Shown one piece after another: positions 44,323-52,831 of a DNA stretch of 64,000 bases. Both the position numbers and the translations under genes were made by a program. Source of the DNA: JBBIQS01 sp037442205. Its GTDB lineage: Bacteria > Myxococcota > Myxococcia > Myxococcales > UBA5297. The notes below the pieces were generated by a model that saw only the letters and a program-made list of their open reading frames with translations, was not told where the DNA came from and made no database searches. Within the stretch, counting starts at the first letter, position 1. Every line of letters begins with the position of its first letter. Location: NCBI GenBank assembly GCA_037442205.1, contig JBBIQS010000025.1, positions 1-64,000 on the forward strand. The letters are read 5' to 3'.

Positions 44323-44855
44323 ACGACCTGCTCCACAAGATCGGCCCCTACGCGGTGGCGATGTTCGTGGTCGGGATCCCGATCTACGGCGTGATCAAGA
44401 AGGTGAAGGTCTACGAGGCCTTCATCGAGGGAGCCAAGGAGGGCTTCCAGGTGGCGGTGAGGATCATCCCGTACCTGGTGGCGATCCTCTCGGTGATCGG
44501 CGCCTTCCGGAAGTCGGGGGCGATGGACTACCTGTCGCAGTGGCTCGGGCCGGTAACCGAGAAGATCGGCGTGCCGGCGGCGACCATCCCGCTGATGATC
44601 GTGCGGCCGCTGTCGGGCGGAGCCTCGCGCGGCATCCTCGCCGACCTCCTCAACACCTACGGACCCGACACCTACATCGGCCGCGTGGCCTCGGTGATGA
44701 GCGGTTGCACCGAGACCACCTTCTACGTGCTGGCGGTGTACTGCGGCGCGGTGGGCGTGTCGCGCTACCGGCAGGCGCTGGCCACCGGCATCGTCGCCGA
44801 CCTGAGCGGGTTCGCGGCGGCGGTGGTGATCACCCTCCTGTTCTTCGGGCGCTAG
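44319..44855 (+). CDS. spmB: SpmB-like membrane protein
   Basis: A 178-residue partner of SpmA with about five hydrophobic segments and the typical RPLSGGASRGILADLL and SGCTETTFYVLAVYCGAVG blocks. SpmA/SpmB pairs probably form one transporter; the substrate is unsettled. ATGA overlap with spmA implies coupled translation. Its stop shares a CTAG with the convergent DJ-1/PfpI gene. Confidence 0.9.
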   Translation: MNDLLHKIGPYAVAMFVVGIPIYGVIKKVKVYEAFIEGAKEGFQVAVRIIPYLVAILSVIGAFRKSGAMDYLSQWLGPVTEKIGVPAATIPLMIVRPLSGGASRGILADLLNTYGPDTYIGRVASVMSGCTETTFYVLAVYCGAVGVSRYRQALATGIVADLSGFAAAVVITLLFFGR

Positions 44856-45601
44856 CGAGCGGCCTCGAGCTTCTTCAGGAACGCCTTGGAGAAGAGGTAG
44901 GCGTCTCCCGGCCAGCGCGCCGAGACGTAGCGGCCGTCCTCGACCACGAAGGCCGGCGAGTCGTCCTGGGCGGTGCCGCGCTTGGACATCGTGTACGGGC
45001 CGCGGATGAAGCGCGCGCCATCGTCGAGGGCGGCCTTCACCTCGTCCTCCACGTACTCGGGATAGGTGCGGTAGTAGCGCCCGAGCTTCCAGAAGGTGAG
45101 GAAGTAGGCGCTGCGCTCCATGTACTTGGGCAGGCAGGTGGTGCGCGAGCTCGCGAGGACGCTCCTGCCGCTCGCCGGATCCTTGCTGCGGGCCAGCACC
45201 AGCACCCCGTGGCAGATCGCGCCGACCGGGCGGCCCAGCGCCCAGAAGGCGGCGACCTTGCGCTGCAGCTCGTCGCTGGCCAGGTACTGGCGCATCCCCG
45301 GGGCGTGGCCGCCGGGGAGGATCAGCCCGTCGAAGTCGTGCGGCTCGAGATCCTTCCAGGCGAGCGGCTTGTTGAAGGCTGGGCTCCGCGCCATCTCGCC
45401 GTAGAAGGCCTTGGGCTCGGGATCGGCGCCCAGCTGGCCGAAGATGACGCCGGTCAGCAGCCGCGGATCGCAGGCGGGCGGTTGGCCGCCACGCTCGGTG
45501 GCGAAGATCACCTCGTGCCCAGCCTGAGTGAGCAGCCGCCAGGGGACGGCCACCTCGGTGGTGTCGAAGTCTCGGTCGGGCAGAGGGATGAGCACGCGCA
45601 T
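44852..45601 (-). CDS. DJ-1/PfpI family protein
   Basis: A 249-residue protein of the class I glutamine-amidotransferase-like fold. The nucleophile elbow is AICHG with Cys130, preceded by the LILPGGHAPGM loop. Members act as glyoxalases, chaperones or deglycase-like enzymes; the reaction here is not decided by sequence. No signal peptide. Convergent with spmB, with overlapping stops. Confidence 0.87.
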   Translation of the reverse strand: MRVLIPLPDRDFDTTEVAVPWRLLTQAGHEVIFATERGGQPPACDPRLLTGVIFGQLGADPEPKAFYGEMARSPAFNKPLAWKDLEPHDFDGLILPGGHAPGMRQYLASDELQRKVAAFWALGRPVGAICHGVLVLARSKDPASGRSVLASSRTTCLPKYMERSAYFLTFWKLGRYYRTYPEYVEDEVKAALDDGARFIRGPYTMSKRGTAQDDSPAFVVEDGRYVSARWPGDAYLFSKAFLKKLEAAR

Positions 45602-45712
45602 GGGAAGATCCCTACCACCGGTTCAAGGGAAGGTTGGAGTCGATTCCCGAGGACCTCGCTCTGGCGGGAAGCTCCTGATACACCTGGGCCAAACTGGACC
45701 TGTGAAGGAAGC

Positions 45713-46468
45713 ATGGACCTCTCGGAAGCCCCAGCCACGCTGTCGCGGCGCCATCCCTGGGAGACCTCGCGCGCCCGCTTCTTCGGTGGAGTGATCCGCC
45801 GGGCCGGCCTGCACCGCGCTCCCCTCCGAGCGCTCGATGTCGGCGGCGGCGACGGCTGGTTCGCCTCCCGCCTGCTCGACGGCCTTCACCCCGACTCGAC
45901 GATCGTCAGCTGGGACAGCGCCCATGACGAAGAGACGATGGGCAGAGCGCTGGACACCTCGGGGAGCAGGCTGGAATTCACCGCCGAGCGCCCGGCCCGG
46001 GCGTTCGACCTGCTGATGCTCCTCGACGTCCTCGAGCACGTCGAGGACGACGAAAGTTTTCTGCGCGGACTGGTCGCCGACAGCCTCGAGCCCGGCGGCC
46101 ACCTGCTGGTGAGCGTCCCGGCCTGGCAGCCGCTCTTCGGCGGGCACGACGTCGCGCTGCGACACCACCGGCGCTATCAGCCCGCCGCCTGCCGCGCGCT
46201 CCTGGAGCGCTGCGGCGTGCACCTGCTGGAGCACGGGGGGCTGTTCCACTCGCTGCTCGCTCCCCGGGTCGCGCAGCGGCTCGCCGAAACCGCCGGCCTG
46301 CTGAACCGCCCGCCCGCCAACCTGGGCGCGTGGCGCGGCGGGCCACTGCTCACTCGGACGCTCGAAGCGGCCCTCTCTGTCGACAACCTTCTCTCCCTGA
46401 CCTTCTCGAAGGGCGGGCTCGATCTTCCCGGGCTCAGCTGGTGGGCGCTATGCCGAAAGCCGTCCTGA
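45713..46468 (+). CDS. SAM-dependent methyltransferase
   Basis: A 251-residue class I methyltransferase. The SAM-binding motif is LDVGGGDGWF (41-50), with a later LLDVLEHVEDDESFL block typical of the UbiG/Methyltransf_11 set. It overlaps the next gene (glycosyltransferase) by 19 bases, so the two probably modify the same lipid or glycan. Ribosome site GAAGGAAG. Confidence 0.87.
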   Translation: MDLSEAPATLSRRHPWETSRARFFGGVIRRAGLHRAPLRALDVGGGDGWFASRLLDGLHPDSTIVSWDSAHDEETMGRALDTSGSRLEFTAERPARAFDLLMLLDVLEHVEDDESFLRGLVADSLEPGGHLLVSVPAWQPLFGGHDVALRHHRRYQPAACRALLERCGVHLLEHGGLFHSLLAPRVAQRLAETAGLLNRPPANLGAWRGGPLLTRTLEAALSVDNLLSLTFSKGGLDLPGLSWWALCRKPS

Positions 46469-47202
46469 TCATCCCCTGCTACAACGAGGCCTCCCGCCTG
46501 CAGGACGAGCAGATCCTGGCGCTGGCGAAGCCGCCCAACCGCCAGCTGATCCTGGTGGACGACGGCTCCACCGACGAGACCGCCGCGCGGCTGAGCGCCA
46601 TCGCCAAGAAGAGCAGGCGCAAGGCCGAGCTGCTGGCGCTGGAGAAGAACGGCGGCAAGGGCGAGGCGGTGCGGGCCGGCCTGCGCAAGGCGCTGGAAGG
46701 TGGCGCCGAGCTGGTGGGCTTCGCCGACGCCGATCTTTCCACTCCGGTGGAGGAGGTCCTGCGGCTGTTCGACGAAGCCGAGCGCAGGCCGGAGAAGAAG
46801 GTGGTCCTGGGCTCGCGGGTGCGGTTGCTGGGCAGCGACGTCCGCCGGGCGCCGGCGCGCCATTACCTGGGCCGGATTTTTGCCACCACCGCTTCGCTGG
46901 CGCTCCGCCTGCCGGTCTACGACACCCAGTGCGGCGCCAAGGTTTTCAAGCGCTCGGCCACCCTGGAGTGGGCCCTGGCCGAGCCTTTCACCAGCCGCTG
47001 GGCCTTCGACGTCGAGCTGCTCGGGCGCCTGCTCTGTGGCGCCCGCGCGATCCCGGCCTATCGCGCCGACGACTTTCTCGAGGTCCCGCTGCGGCGCTGG
47101 AGCGACGTGAAGGGTTCCAAGCTGCAGCCGGCGGGAGCGATGAAGGCCGGCCTCGACCTTTTGCACATCGCCCGGAAGCTCCGACGACAGCGGCGCCGCT
47201 GA
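46450..47202 (+). CDS. Family 2 glycosyltransferase, ALG5-like
   Basis: A 250-residue GT-A enzyme. It has IIPCYNEA (7-14), VDDGSTDET (36-44) and the metal-binding DAD (93-95) in GFADADLSTP, followed by an YDTQCGAKVF block as in dolichyl-phosphate glucosyltransferases. It would transfer a sugar from a nucleotide donor to a polyprenyl phosphate. There is no C-terminal membrane domain; it ends in a basic tail. It overlaps the methyltransferase gene. Confidence 0.88.
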   Translation: MPKAVLIIPCYNEASRLQDEQILALAKPPNRQLILVDDGSTDETAARLSAIAKKSRRKAELLALEKNGGKGEAVRAGLRKALEGGAELVGFADADLSTPVEEVLRLFDEAERRPEKKVVLGSRVRLLGSDVRRAPARHYLGRIFATTASLALRLPVYDTQCGAKVFKRSATLEWALAEPFTSRWAFDVELLGRLLCGARAIPAYRADDFLEVPLRRWSDVKGSKLQPAGAMKAGLDLLHIARKLRRQRRR

Positions 47203-47274
47203 CCGCCGCCGGTTGCACCGCCTCGAACCAGCGGACGAAGATGCAGCCCCACCTCATGCCCGGGAGCGTTGAGC

Positions 47275-49389
47275 ATGCCCGTCTCCGCAGTGACCTGCCA
47301 GAGCCGCCTGGCGCGCGTGGTCGTCTATGCGCGCGGAGCCCTGGTCACCCGCTCGGTCGAGCTCCCGGCCGAGCTTCCCGAGGACTCCATCGACCTGCGG
47401 GTTCCCGGGGTGACGCCCTGCCTCGAACCCGGCGGACTGCGCGCCCTGGCCCTGGGAGACCGGGAGGTGCTGGGCATCCGCTCGCGCCTCGTCGTCCCCG
47501 ACCGCAGCGCCGGCGGCGGCGAGCTGCTGGAGCGCGTCCGCCAGCTCCAGCGCGAACACCAGGTGCTTGAGAGTTCCCAAGCCGAACTGCTGTCGCGGCG
47601 CGAATCGGTCCTCGCCTCGCGGCCGCGCACCGCGCTCAACGGCCGCGTCCGCCGCACCGACCCCGCCGGGCGCACCGACGATGCCTTGGCGGTCAACAGG
47701 CTGCTCGATGAGCTGGCAGCCGATCTCGACGCCCGCCTGCTCGAGCTGGAGCGCAAGCTCGGGGAGAGCACCCGGGCGATCGCGGTGGCCCAGGCCGCCT
47801 ACGCCCAGGCGACCAGCGCCGCGCGCGCCATGCCCGGGCACCCGACCCGCGAGCTCTTCATCCGCCTGGCTCCTGGCAAGGGCTGGCTCGAGAAGCTGGA
47901 GCTCGAATATCCGGTCCAGGCCGCGCGCTGGTGGCCCGCCTACTCCGCCCGCCTCAGCCAAGGCTCGGCCCAGCTTTCGCTCGAGGCCTTCGTCGCCCAG
48001 GCTTCGTTCGAGGATTGGTCCAACGTTCAGCTCGGGCTGTGCACTGCCGATCTCAGCCGCGACGCCCGGCTACCCGAGCTCCCCTCGCTCAGATTGGGCC
48101 GGGCGCAGCCGCCGAAGCGCTCCGGCTTCCGCCCGCCGCCGGCCGGCCTGGACGCGCTCTTCGAGGGATTCGACCGCCTCGGTCCGCTGGAGCTGGAGAG
48201 CCCGGCGCCCTCGGCGCCCGAAGAGCCGCCGCTGCTCGAGGAGCCGACGCCGGCCCCGATGGACCTGGCGAGCTACGGCGGGGCGGGGGCCAGCGGCGGT
48301 CTCGCCCCGCGCGATGAGCTGGCCAAGGGCGCTGCGCCGATGCGAAGGCCGATGCCGCCGCCGGCGGCCGCTCCGATGGCGCCGCCACCGCCGGCTCCGG
48401 TGTCCGCGGCAGCCCCGGCGCCCGCGCTCCGCGCCCGCCGCGCTCCCTCGCCGATGGCGCTCAAGAAAGCCAAGGAAGAGCGGGAGGATCTGTACGAGGA
48501 TCGTGAACAGATCCAAGACGAGCTGTCCGAGTCCGCTCCCGAGCTGGCCGCACTGGACGAGAGCCTGGGCGACGCCTGGCTCGACTTCGACAACCTGCGC
48601 CTGGCCGGCGCCGCGCAGCCCCGCCGCGGCCGGCTGGTCCAGGCCCCGCCCGCGACCGCGAGCTCGCTGGCGCAGCAGGCCCGCGACAAGCTCGAGTACC
48701 TCCCCGGCCCGGCGATGGCCGCCGATCCGCTCGCCGCCCGCGGGATGTTCGACCACCGCTTCGACGCCGACGGGCTCTCCGAGATCCCCTCCACCGGCGT
48801 TCCCCAGCGAGTGGCCCTGCGGGTGGCCGAGGCCAAGGTCAGCCAGCGCTTCCGCGCCGTCCCAGGTCAGGGGCCCGAGGTCTACCGCGAGGCGGAGCTG
48901 GCCAATCCCTTCCAGGCGCCGCTGTTGGCGGGTCCGGTGGACGTCTTCGTCGAGGGCGCTCTGCTGACCACCGCCGCGCTCTCGCCGGTGGACAAGGGCG
49001 GCAGCATCCTGCTCGGCCTGGGGGTCGAGGAGCGGCTGCGCCTGGCGCGCAACGCCCGGGTCGAGGAGGTGTCGCTGGGAGTGCTCGGAAGCAAGACCGG
49101 AATCGACCACGCGATCAGCGTCGAGGTCGCCTCGGCGCTCGGGCACGACCTCGAGCTGGAGGTACTCGAGCGGCTGCCGGTCACCGACGACAAGGAGGTC
49201 GAGGTGGCGCTGCTGGTCAGCGAGCCCAAGGCCCAGCTCTACTCGCAGTCCGAGCGGGGCGCGCCTGTTCGCGGCGGGCTGCGCTTTGTCCTGCCGATCA
49301 AGGCCGGGGCCAAGGCCAGCCTGAGCTTTAGCTACCGGATCACGCTGCCCAGCAAGTCGGAGCTGCAGGGAGGCAACCGCCGTGAATGA
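47275..49389 (+). CDS. DUF4139 (mucoidy inhibitor A-like) protein, copy 1
   Basis: A 704-residue protein. The N-terminus (VVVYARGALVTRSVELP) is the DUF4140 start, and the region from about 190 to the end is DUF4139 (for example AARWWPAYSARL, later NPFQAPLLAGPVDVFVEG). A coiled coil lies near 85-185 and a Pro/Ala/Met-rich insert at about 280-400 splits the domain. The ATG at 47275 sits 8 bases after GGGAG. The function of the family is unknown. It overlaps the next gene, a relative. Confidence 0.82.
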   Translation: MPVSAVTCQSRLARVVVYARGALVTRSVELPAELPEDSIDLRVPGVTPCLEPGGLRALALGDREVLGIRSRLVVPDRSAGGGELLERVRQLQREHQVLESSQAELLSRRESVLASRPRTALNGRVRRTDPAGRTDDALAVNRLLDELAADLDARLLELERKLGESTRAIAVAQAAYAQATSAARAMPGHPTRELFIRLAPGKGWLEKLELEYPVQAARWWPAYSARLSQGSAQLSLEAFVAQASFEDWSNVQLGLCTADLSRDARLPELPSLRLGRAQPPKRSGFRPPPAGLDALFEGFDRLGPLELESPAPSAPEEPPLLEEPTPAPMDLASYGGAGASGGLAPRDELAKGAAPMRRPMPPPAAAPMAPPPPAPVSAAAPAPALRARRAPSPMALKKAKEEREDLYEDREQIQDELSESAPELAALDESLGDAWLDFDNLRLAGAAQPRRGRLVQAPPATASSLAQQARDKLEYLPGPAMAADPLAARGMFDHRFDADGLSEIPSTGVPQRVALRVAEAKVSQRFRAVPGQGPEVYREAELANPFQAPLLAGPVDVFVEGALLTTAALSPVDKGGSILLGLGVEERLRLARNARVEEVSLGVLGSKTGIDHAISVEVASALGHDLELEVLERLPVTDDKEVEVALLVSEPKAQLYSQSERGAPVRGGLRFVLPIKAGAKASLSFSYRITLPSKSELQGGNRRE

Positions 49390-50980
49390 GCCCGAGAACA
49401 AGGCTTTGGCCGTCCGGGGAGAAGAGGCCCTGCCGGGCAGAGCGGTGAAGGTCACCCTGTACGAGGATCGGGCCGAGGTGGTCCGCGCCGCGTGCGCCGC
49501 GCTCTCCCCGGGGCCGCAGTGGGTCGCCGTCGGCGGGGTCACTCCGCTGGCCGACGACCGGAGCGTGCGCGCCAAGGTCGCCGGCGACGGGGTCCGGGTG
49601 CTGGCGGCGCGGGTGCGCCGGCGGGTGACCGCCCAGAACGAGCTGGGGCGCGAGGAGATCGAGGCCTTGGAGGCCCAGCACCGGGCGGCGCTGGAGCGGC
49701 TCTCCCAGGCCGAGCGGGCGCTGGAGAGATCCGGCGCGGCCCACGAGCGGCTCGGCGCCACCCTGGGCGAGGTGGGCAAGGCGCTGTCGCAAGTCCCGCT
49801 GGGAGCGCACGAGGGCAAGCTCGCCGGTTGGCGATCCGCCTGGCATGCGCTCGAGCAGAGCCTGGACGCCAACCTCGATCAGAGCGCGGCGGCGCAGTTC
49901 GCGGTGGAGGTCGCCCGCGAAGAGGAAGTGCGGACCCGGGCGCGGCTGCTGCAGGGCCAGCGGCTGCGGCCGCGGGCCGAGGCGGCGATCGAGGTGCAGG
50001 TCGAAGCGGCCCGCGCCTGCGAGGTCGAGGTGGAGGTGACCTACCGCACCCCCTGCGCGCTCTGGCGGCCGGAGCACCTGGTGCGGCTCACCGAAGGCGG
50101 CGCCGACCAGCCGGGACAGTTGGAAGTGCTCACCTGGGCCACCGTCTGGCAGGCCACCGGCGAGAAGTGGGAGGAAGTAGAGGCCTGCTTCTCCACCGCG
50201 CGCCCGGCGCGGGCAGCCTCGGCGCCGCTGCTCAGCGACGACACGCTCTACTCCCGCAAGAAAACCGAGCAGGAGCGCAAGACGGTGGTGGTGGAGGCGC
50301 GCGATCAGGCGATCGCGCTGGCCGGGGCGGGCCAGGGCGCGAGCGAGGCTCAGGAGATGCCGGGGGTGGACGACGGCGGCCTGCCGCTGAGCTTCCGACC
50401 CGGGTCCAAGGTCACGCTGCCCTCCGATGGCGAGCCGCTGCGGGTGGAGATCGGGCGGACGCGGATGGAGGCCAAGGTGGCCCGGGTGCTGTTCCCCGAG
50501 GTGGCGGCGGTGACCCACCTGCGGGCCAGCGCCACGCTCAAGCAGGAAACGCCGCTCCTGGCCGGGCCGATGCGCGTGGCCCGGGGAGCCGGGCTGGTGG
50601 GGCGCGCGCGGATGGGCTTCGTCGCCCCCGGAGAGCCCTTCGAGGTCGGCTTCGGCTCCGACGACGGCCTGCGGGTGCGGCGCGCGGTCGAGGAGAAGCG
50701 CGACCAGACCTTCGCCCTGGGCACTCAAAAGCTGGAGCGAACGGTGAGGCTCTACCTGTCGAACCTCTCCGACCAGGAAAAGCAGATGGAGCTCACCGAG
50801 CGGATCCCGGTAAGCGAGGTGGCGGAGGTGGAGATCGAGCTGAAGTCGGCGCCCGGCTTCGCCCGCGACGACAAGGACGGCTTCCTGCGCCAGCGGCTGT
50901 CGGTGCCAGCGCGCGCCACCCACGAGCTGGAGCTCAAGTACGAGGTGCGGGCCAAGGCCAACGTGGTCCTGCCCTTCTGA
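49382..50980 (+). CDS. DUF4139 (mucoidy inhibitor A-like) protein, copy 2
   Basis: A 532-residue paralog of the preceding protein. It has the same start pattern (VKVTLYEDRAEVVRAA), a coiled coil (about 90-200) and the strand-rich DUF4139 end (LSNLSDQEKQMELTERIPVS). It lacks the Pro-rich insert. The GTG start follows GGAGG and overlaps the previous stop by 8 bases, so the pair is translated together and may form a heteromer. Confidence 0.82.
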   Translation: MNEPENKALAVRGEEALPGRAVKVTLYEDRAEVVRAACAALSPGPQWVAVGGVTPLADDRSVRAKVAGDGVRVLAARVRRRVTAQNELGREEIEALEAQHRAALERLSQAERALERSGAAHERLGATLGEVGKALSQVPLGAHEGKLAGWRSAWHALEQSLDANLDQSAAAQFAVEVAREEEVRTRARLLQGQRLRPRAEAAIEVQVEAARACEVEVEVTYRTPCALWRPEHLVRLTEGGADQPGQLEVLTWATVWQATGEKWEEVEACFSTARPARAASAPLLSDDTLYSRKKTEQERKTVVVEARDQAIALAGAGQGASEAQEMPGVDDGGLPLSFRPGSKVTLPSDGEPLRVEIGRTRMEAKVARVLFPEVAAVTHLRASATLKQETPLLAGPMRVARGAGLVGRARMGFVAPGEPFEVGFGSDDGLRVRRAVEEKRDQTFALGTQKLERTVRLYLSNLSDQEKQMELTERIPVSEVAEVEIELKSAPGFARDDKDGFLRQRLSVPARATHELELKYEVRAKANVVLPF

Positions 50981-51041
50981 TGGCACCTCGGCGGGCGGCG
51001 AATTTGGCGCCGCCGCCGAAATCGGCGACAACTCCTCTCGC

Positions 51042-51809
51042 GTGCGCCTCCTCTACCGACTGCCGCTGCTGCTCCTGGCGTTCTTGCTGGTCGCCCCGCT
51101 GCCGCTCCTGTGGCTGCCGTTCGCGGCCCTCTCGCGGCGAGCCCTGGCCGCCGCCGGGACCCACACCCTGCGGCTGTGGTCCAAGCTGTTCTGCGCCGCG
51201 CTGGGCGTCCGCGTCCGCGCGGAGGGCGAGCGCCCGGGCAAGGGCTCGCTGGTGGTCGCCAACCACCTGAGCTACCTCGACATCCTGGTGCTGGGCTCGC
51301 TCTACCCCACCGCCTTCCTCTCCATGGCCGAGGTCGCCGATTGGCCGGTCGTCGGGCAGCTCGCACGCCTGGTCGGCACCCTGTTCATCGAGCGCAGGCG
51401 CACCTTGGCGGTCGGACGGGCCAACGACGAGCTGGCCCAGTACCTGGGCTACGGCCTCTCGGTCACGATCTTCCCCGAGGCCCGCCCTTCGCCGGGCGAG
51501 GCGGTGGGCCCCTTCCACTCCTCGCTGCTGCAGGTCGCCGTCGAGCGCGACGTCCCCTGCGTGCCGGCTTCGCTCAGCTATGACTGCCCTCCTCCGGCCG
51601 AGCCCTCCAGCGACGTCTGCTGGTGGGGCGAGATGAGCTTCGGGCCGCACTTCCTCAAGCTGGCGCGCCTGCCTCGAGTCGAAGCCCGCGTCCGCTTTGG
51701 CGCTCCGGTCGCTCGCCACGCCGATCGCAAGGCCCTGGCTCGAACGCTCCAGGGCGAAGTCGCCGGCCGGTTCGATCGCATCCGTGGCGTCCGAGCGACC
51801 GGGAGCTGA
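51042..51809 (+). CDS. plsC: 1-acyl-glycerol-3-phosphate acyltransferase (PlsC-like)
   Basis: A 255-residue membrane-associated acyltransferase. The catalytic NHLSYLD (His75, Asp80) and the FPEAR block (a variant of FPEG) are present, with an N-terminal membrane segment (about 7-30). It would add the second acyl chain in phospholipid synthesis. It starts with GTG; no strong ribosome site. It could also be a lyso-ornithine-lipid acyltransferase (OlsA), which has the same motifs. Confidence 0.82.
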   Translation: MRLLYRLPLLLLAFLLVAPLPLLWLPFAALSRRALAAAGTHTLRLWSKLFCAALGVRVRAEGERPGKGSLVVANHLSYLDILVLGSLYPTAFLSMAEVADWPVVGQLARLVGTLFIERRRTLAVGRANDELAQYLGYGLSVTIFPEARPSPGEAVGPFHSSLLQVAVERDVPCVPASLSYDCPPPAEPSSDVCWWGEMSFGPHFLKLARLPRVEARVRFGAPVARHADRKALARTLQGEVAGRFDRIRGVRATGS

Positions 51810-51853
51810 GCGGGCATCGCGCGCTCTCTTCTCCTCCCTCGAAATCGGATTGT

Positions 51854-51869
51854 GATAAGAGCCGCTTAT
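51854..51869 (+). promoter_or_regulatory. Palindrome and -10-like element overlapping the LysR start
   Basis: ATAAG (51855-51859) and CTTAT (51865-51869) form a perfect inverted repeat around AGCCG, covering the first two bases of the ATG. GATAAG (51854-51859) could be a -10 for a nearly leaderless mRNA. The layout suits autorepression by the LysR protein. Confidence 0.4.
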
Positions 51870-52755
51870 GCAAATCGAATCGCTCAAGATGTTCTGCGAC
51901 GTGGTGGAGACCGGCAGCTTCTCGATGGCCGCCCGGCTCAACCACGTGACGCAGTCGGCGGTCAGCCAGCAGATTCGGGCGCTCGAGTCGCGCTTCACCC
52001 AGAAGCTGCTGTCGCGCTCGGCGCGGGCGGCGGTGCCGACGCCGGCCGGCAACAAGCTCTACCGGGCGGGCAAGGAGATCCTGCAGTCGTTCAGCGCGCT
52101 GGAGACGGCGATGCGCGAGGACTCGCAGGAGGTGGCCGGCGAGGTGGTGATCGCCACCATCACCTCGGTGGGAATGCATGAGCTGTCGCCCTACCTCAAG
52201 GCCATCCTGCGCCGCTTCCCCAAGGTGAACCTCAAGCTCAACTACCGGCGCAGCGACCTGGTGGTGGACGACGTGCTGGCGGATCAGGCCCACCTCGGCA
52301 TCGTCGCCTACCCTGCCGCGCGGGCCGGGGTGCAGCTGTTGCCGTTCCGCAGCGACGAGCTGGTGCTGACCTGCGCCAAGGACCATCCGCTGACGCAGAA
52401 GAAGCAGCTGCGGCTGGCCGACCTGGAGGGGATGCGCTTCATCGCCTTCGAGCGCGACATCCCCACCGGCAAGGCGGTGGACAAGCTCCTGCGCGGCGCC
52501 GGAGTGCAGGTGCAGACCGCCATGGAGATGGACAACGTCGAGACCATCAAGCGGGCGGTGGAGCTGGGCCTGGGTGTCTCGATCCTCCCCAAGGCCACGG
52601 TGCAGACCGAGGAGCTCAATGGCGCGCTGGTGACCCGCTCGTTCGTCGACGGCAACTTCGTTCGCCCGATCGGGATCCTGCTGCGCAAGGGCCGCTTCCT
52701 GGAGCGCGCCGCCAGTGGAGTTCTCGAGGTGCTCACGCACGGCCGCAAGCCATAG
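51868..52755 (+). CDS. LysR-type transcriptional regulator
   Basis: A 295-residue regulator. The N-terminal winged helix (LKMFCDVVETGSFSMAARLNHVTQSAVSQQIRALE) is intact, and a CysB/CbbR-like effector domain follows (about 90-295). The effector is unknown. It is on the same strand as its neighbours, not divergent from a target gene, so the target may lie elsewhere or be itself. The ATG overlaps a palindrome. Confidence 0.93.
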   Translation: MQIESLKMFCDVVETGSFSMAARLNHVTQSAVSQQIRALESRFTQKLLSRSARAAVPTPAGNKLYRAGKEILQSFSALETAMREDSQEVAGEVVIATITSVGMHELSPYLKAILRRFPKVNLKLNYRRSDLVVDDVLADQAHLGIVAYPAARAGVQLLPFRSDELVLTCAKDHPLTQKKQLRLADLEGMRFIAFERDIPTGKAVDKLLRGAGVQVQTAMEMDNVETIKRAVELGLGVSILPKATVQTEELNGALVTRSFVDGNFVRPIGILLRKGRFLERAASGVLEVLTHGRKP

Positions 52756-52761
52756 GGCACA

Positions 52762-52794
52762 CCCGGGGTCGCTTCGCGCGCGACCCGGGCTTTT
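52762..52794 (+). terminator. Rho-independent terminator of LysR gene
   Basis: CCCGGGGTCGC (52762-52772) pairs with GCGACCCGGG (52780-52789) with one bulged G, around a 7-base loop. CTTTT follows directly. It starts seven bases after the stop. Confidence 0.8.
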
Positions 52795-52831
52795 GATACA
52801 GATGGTGCGGGAGACTTGCCGAGAAGCCGCC

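Noticed and set aside
43678..44855. Evidence of endospore formation from spmA/spmB.
   Set aside because: This gene pair is widespread in non-sporing Gram-negative bacteria, and no other sporulation genes are in the window.
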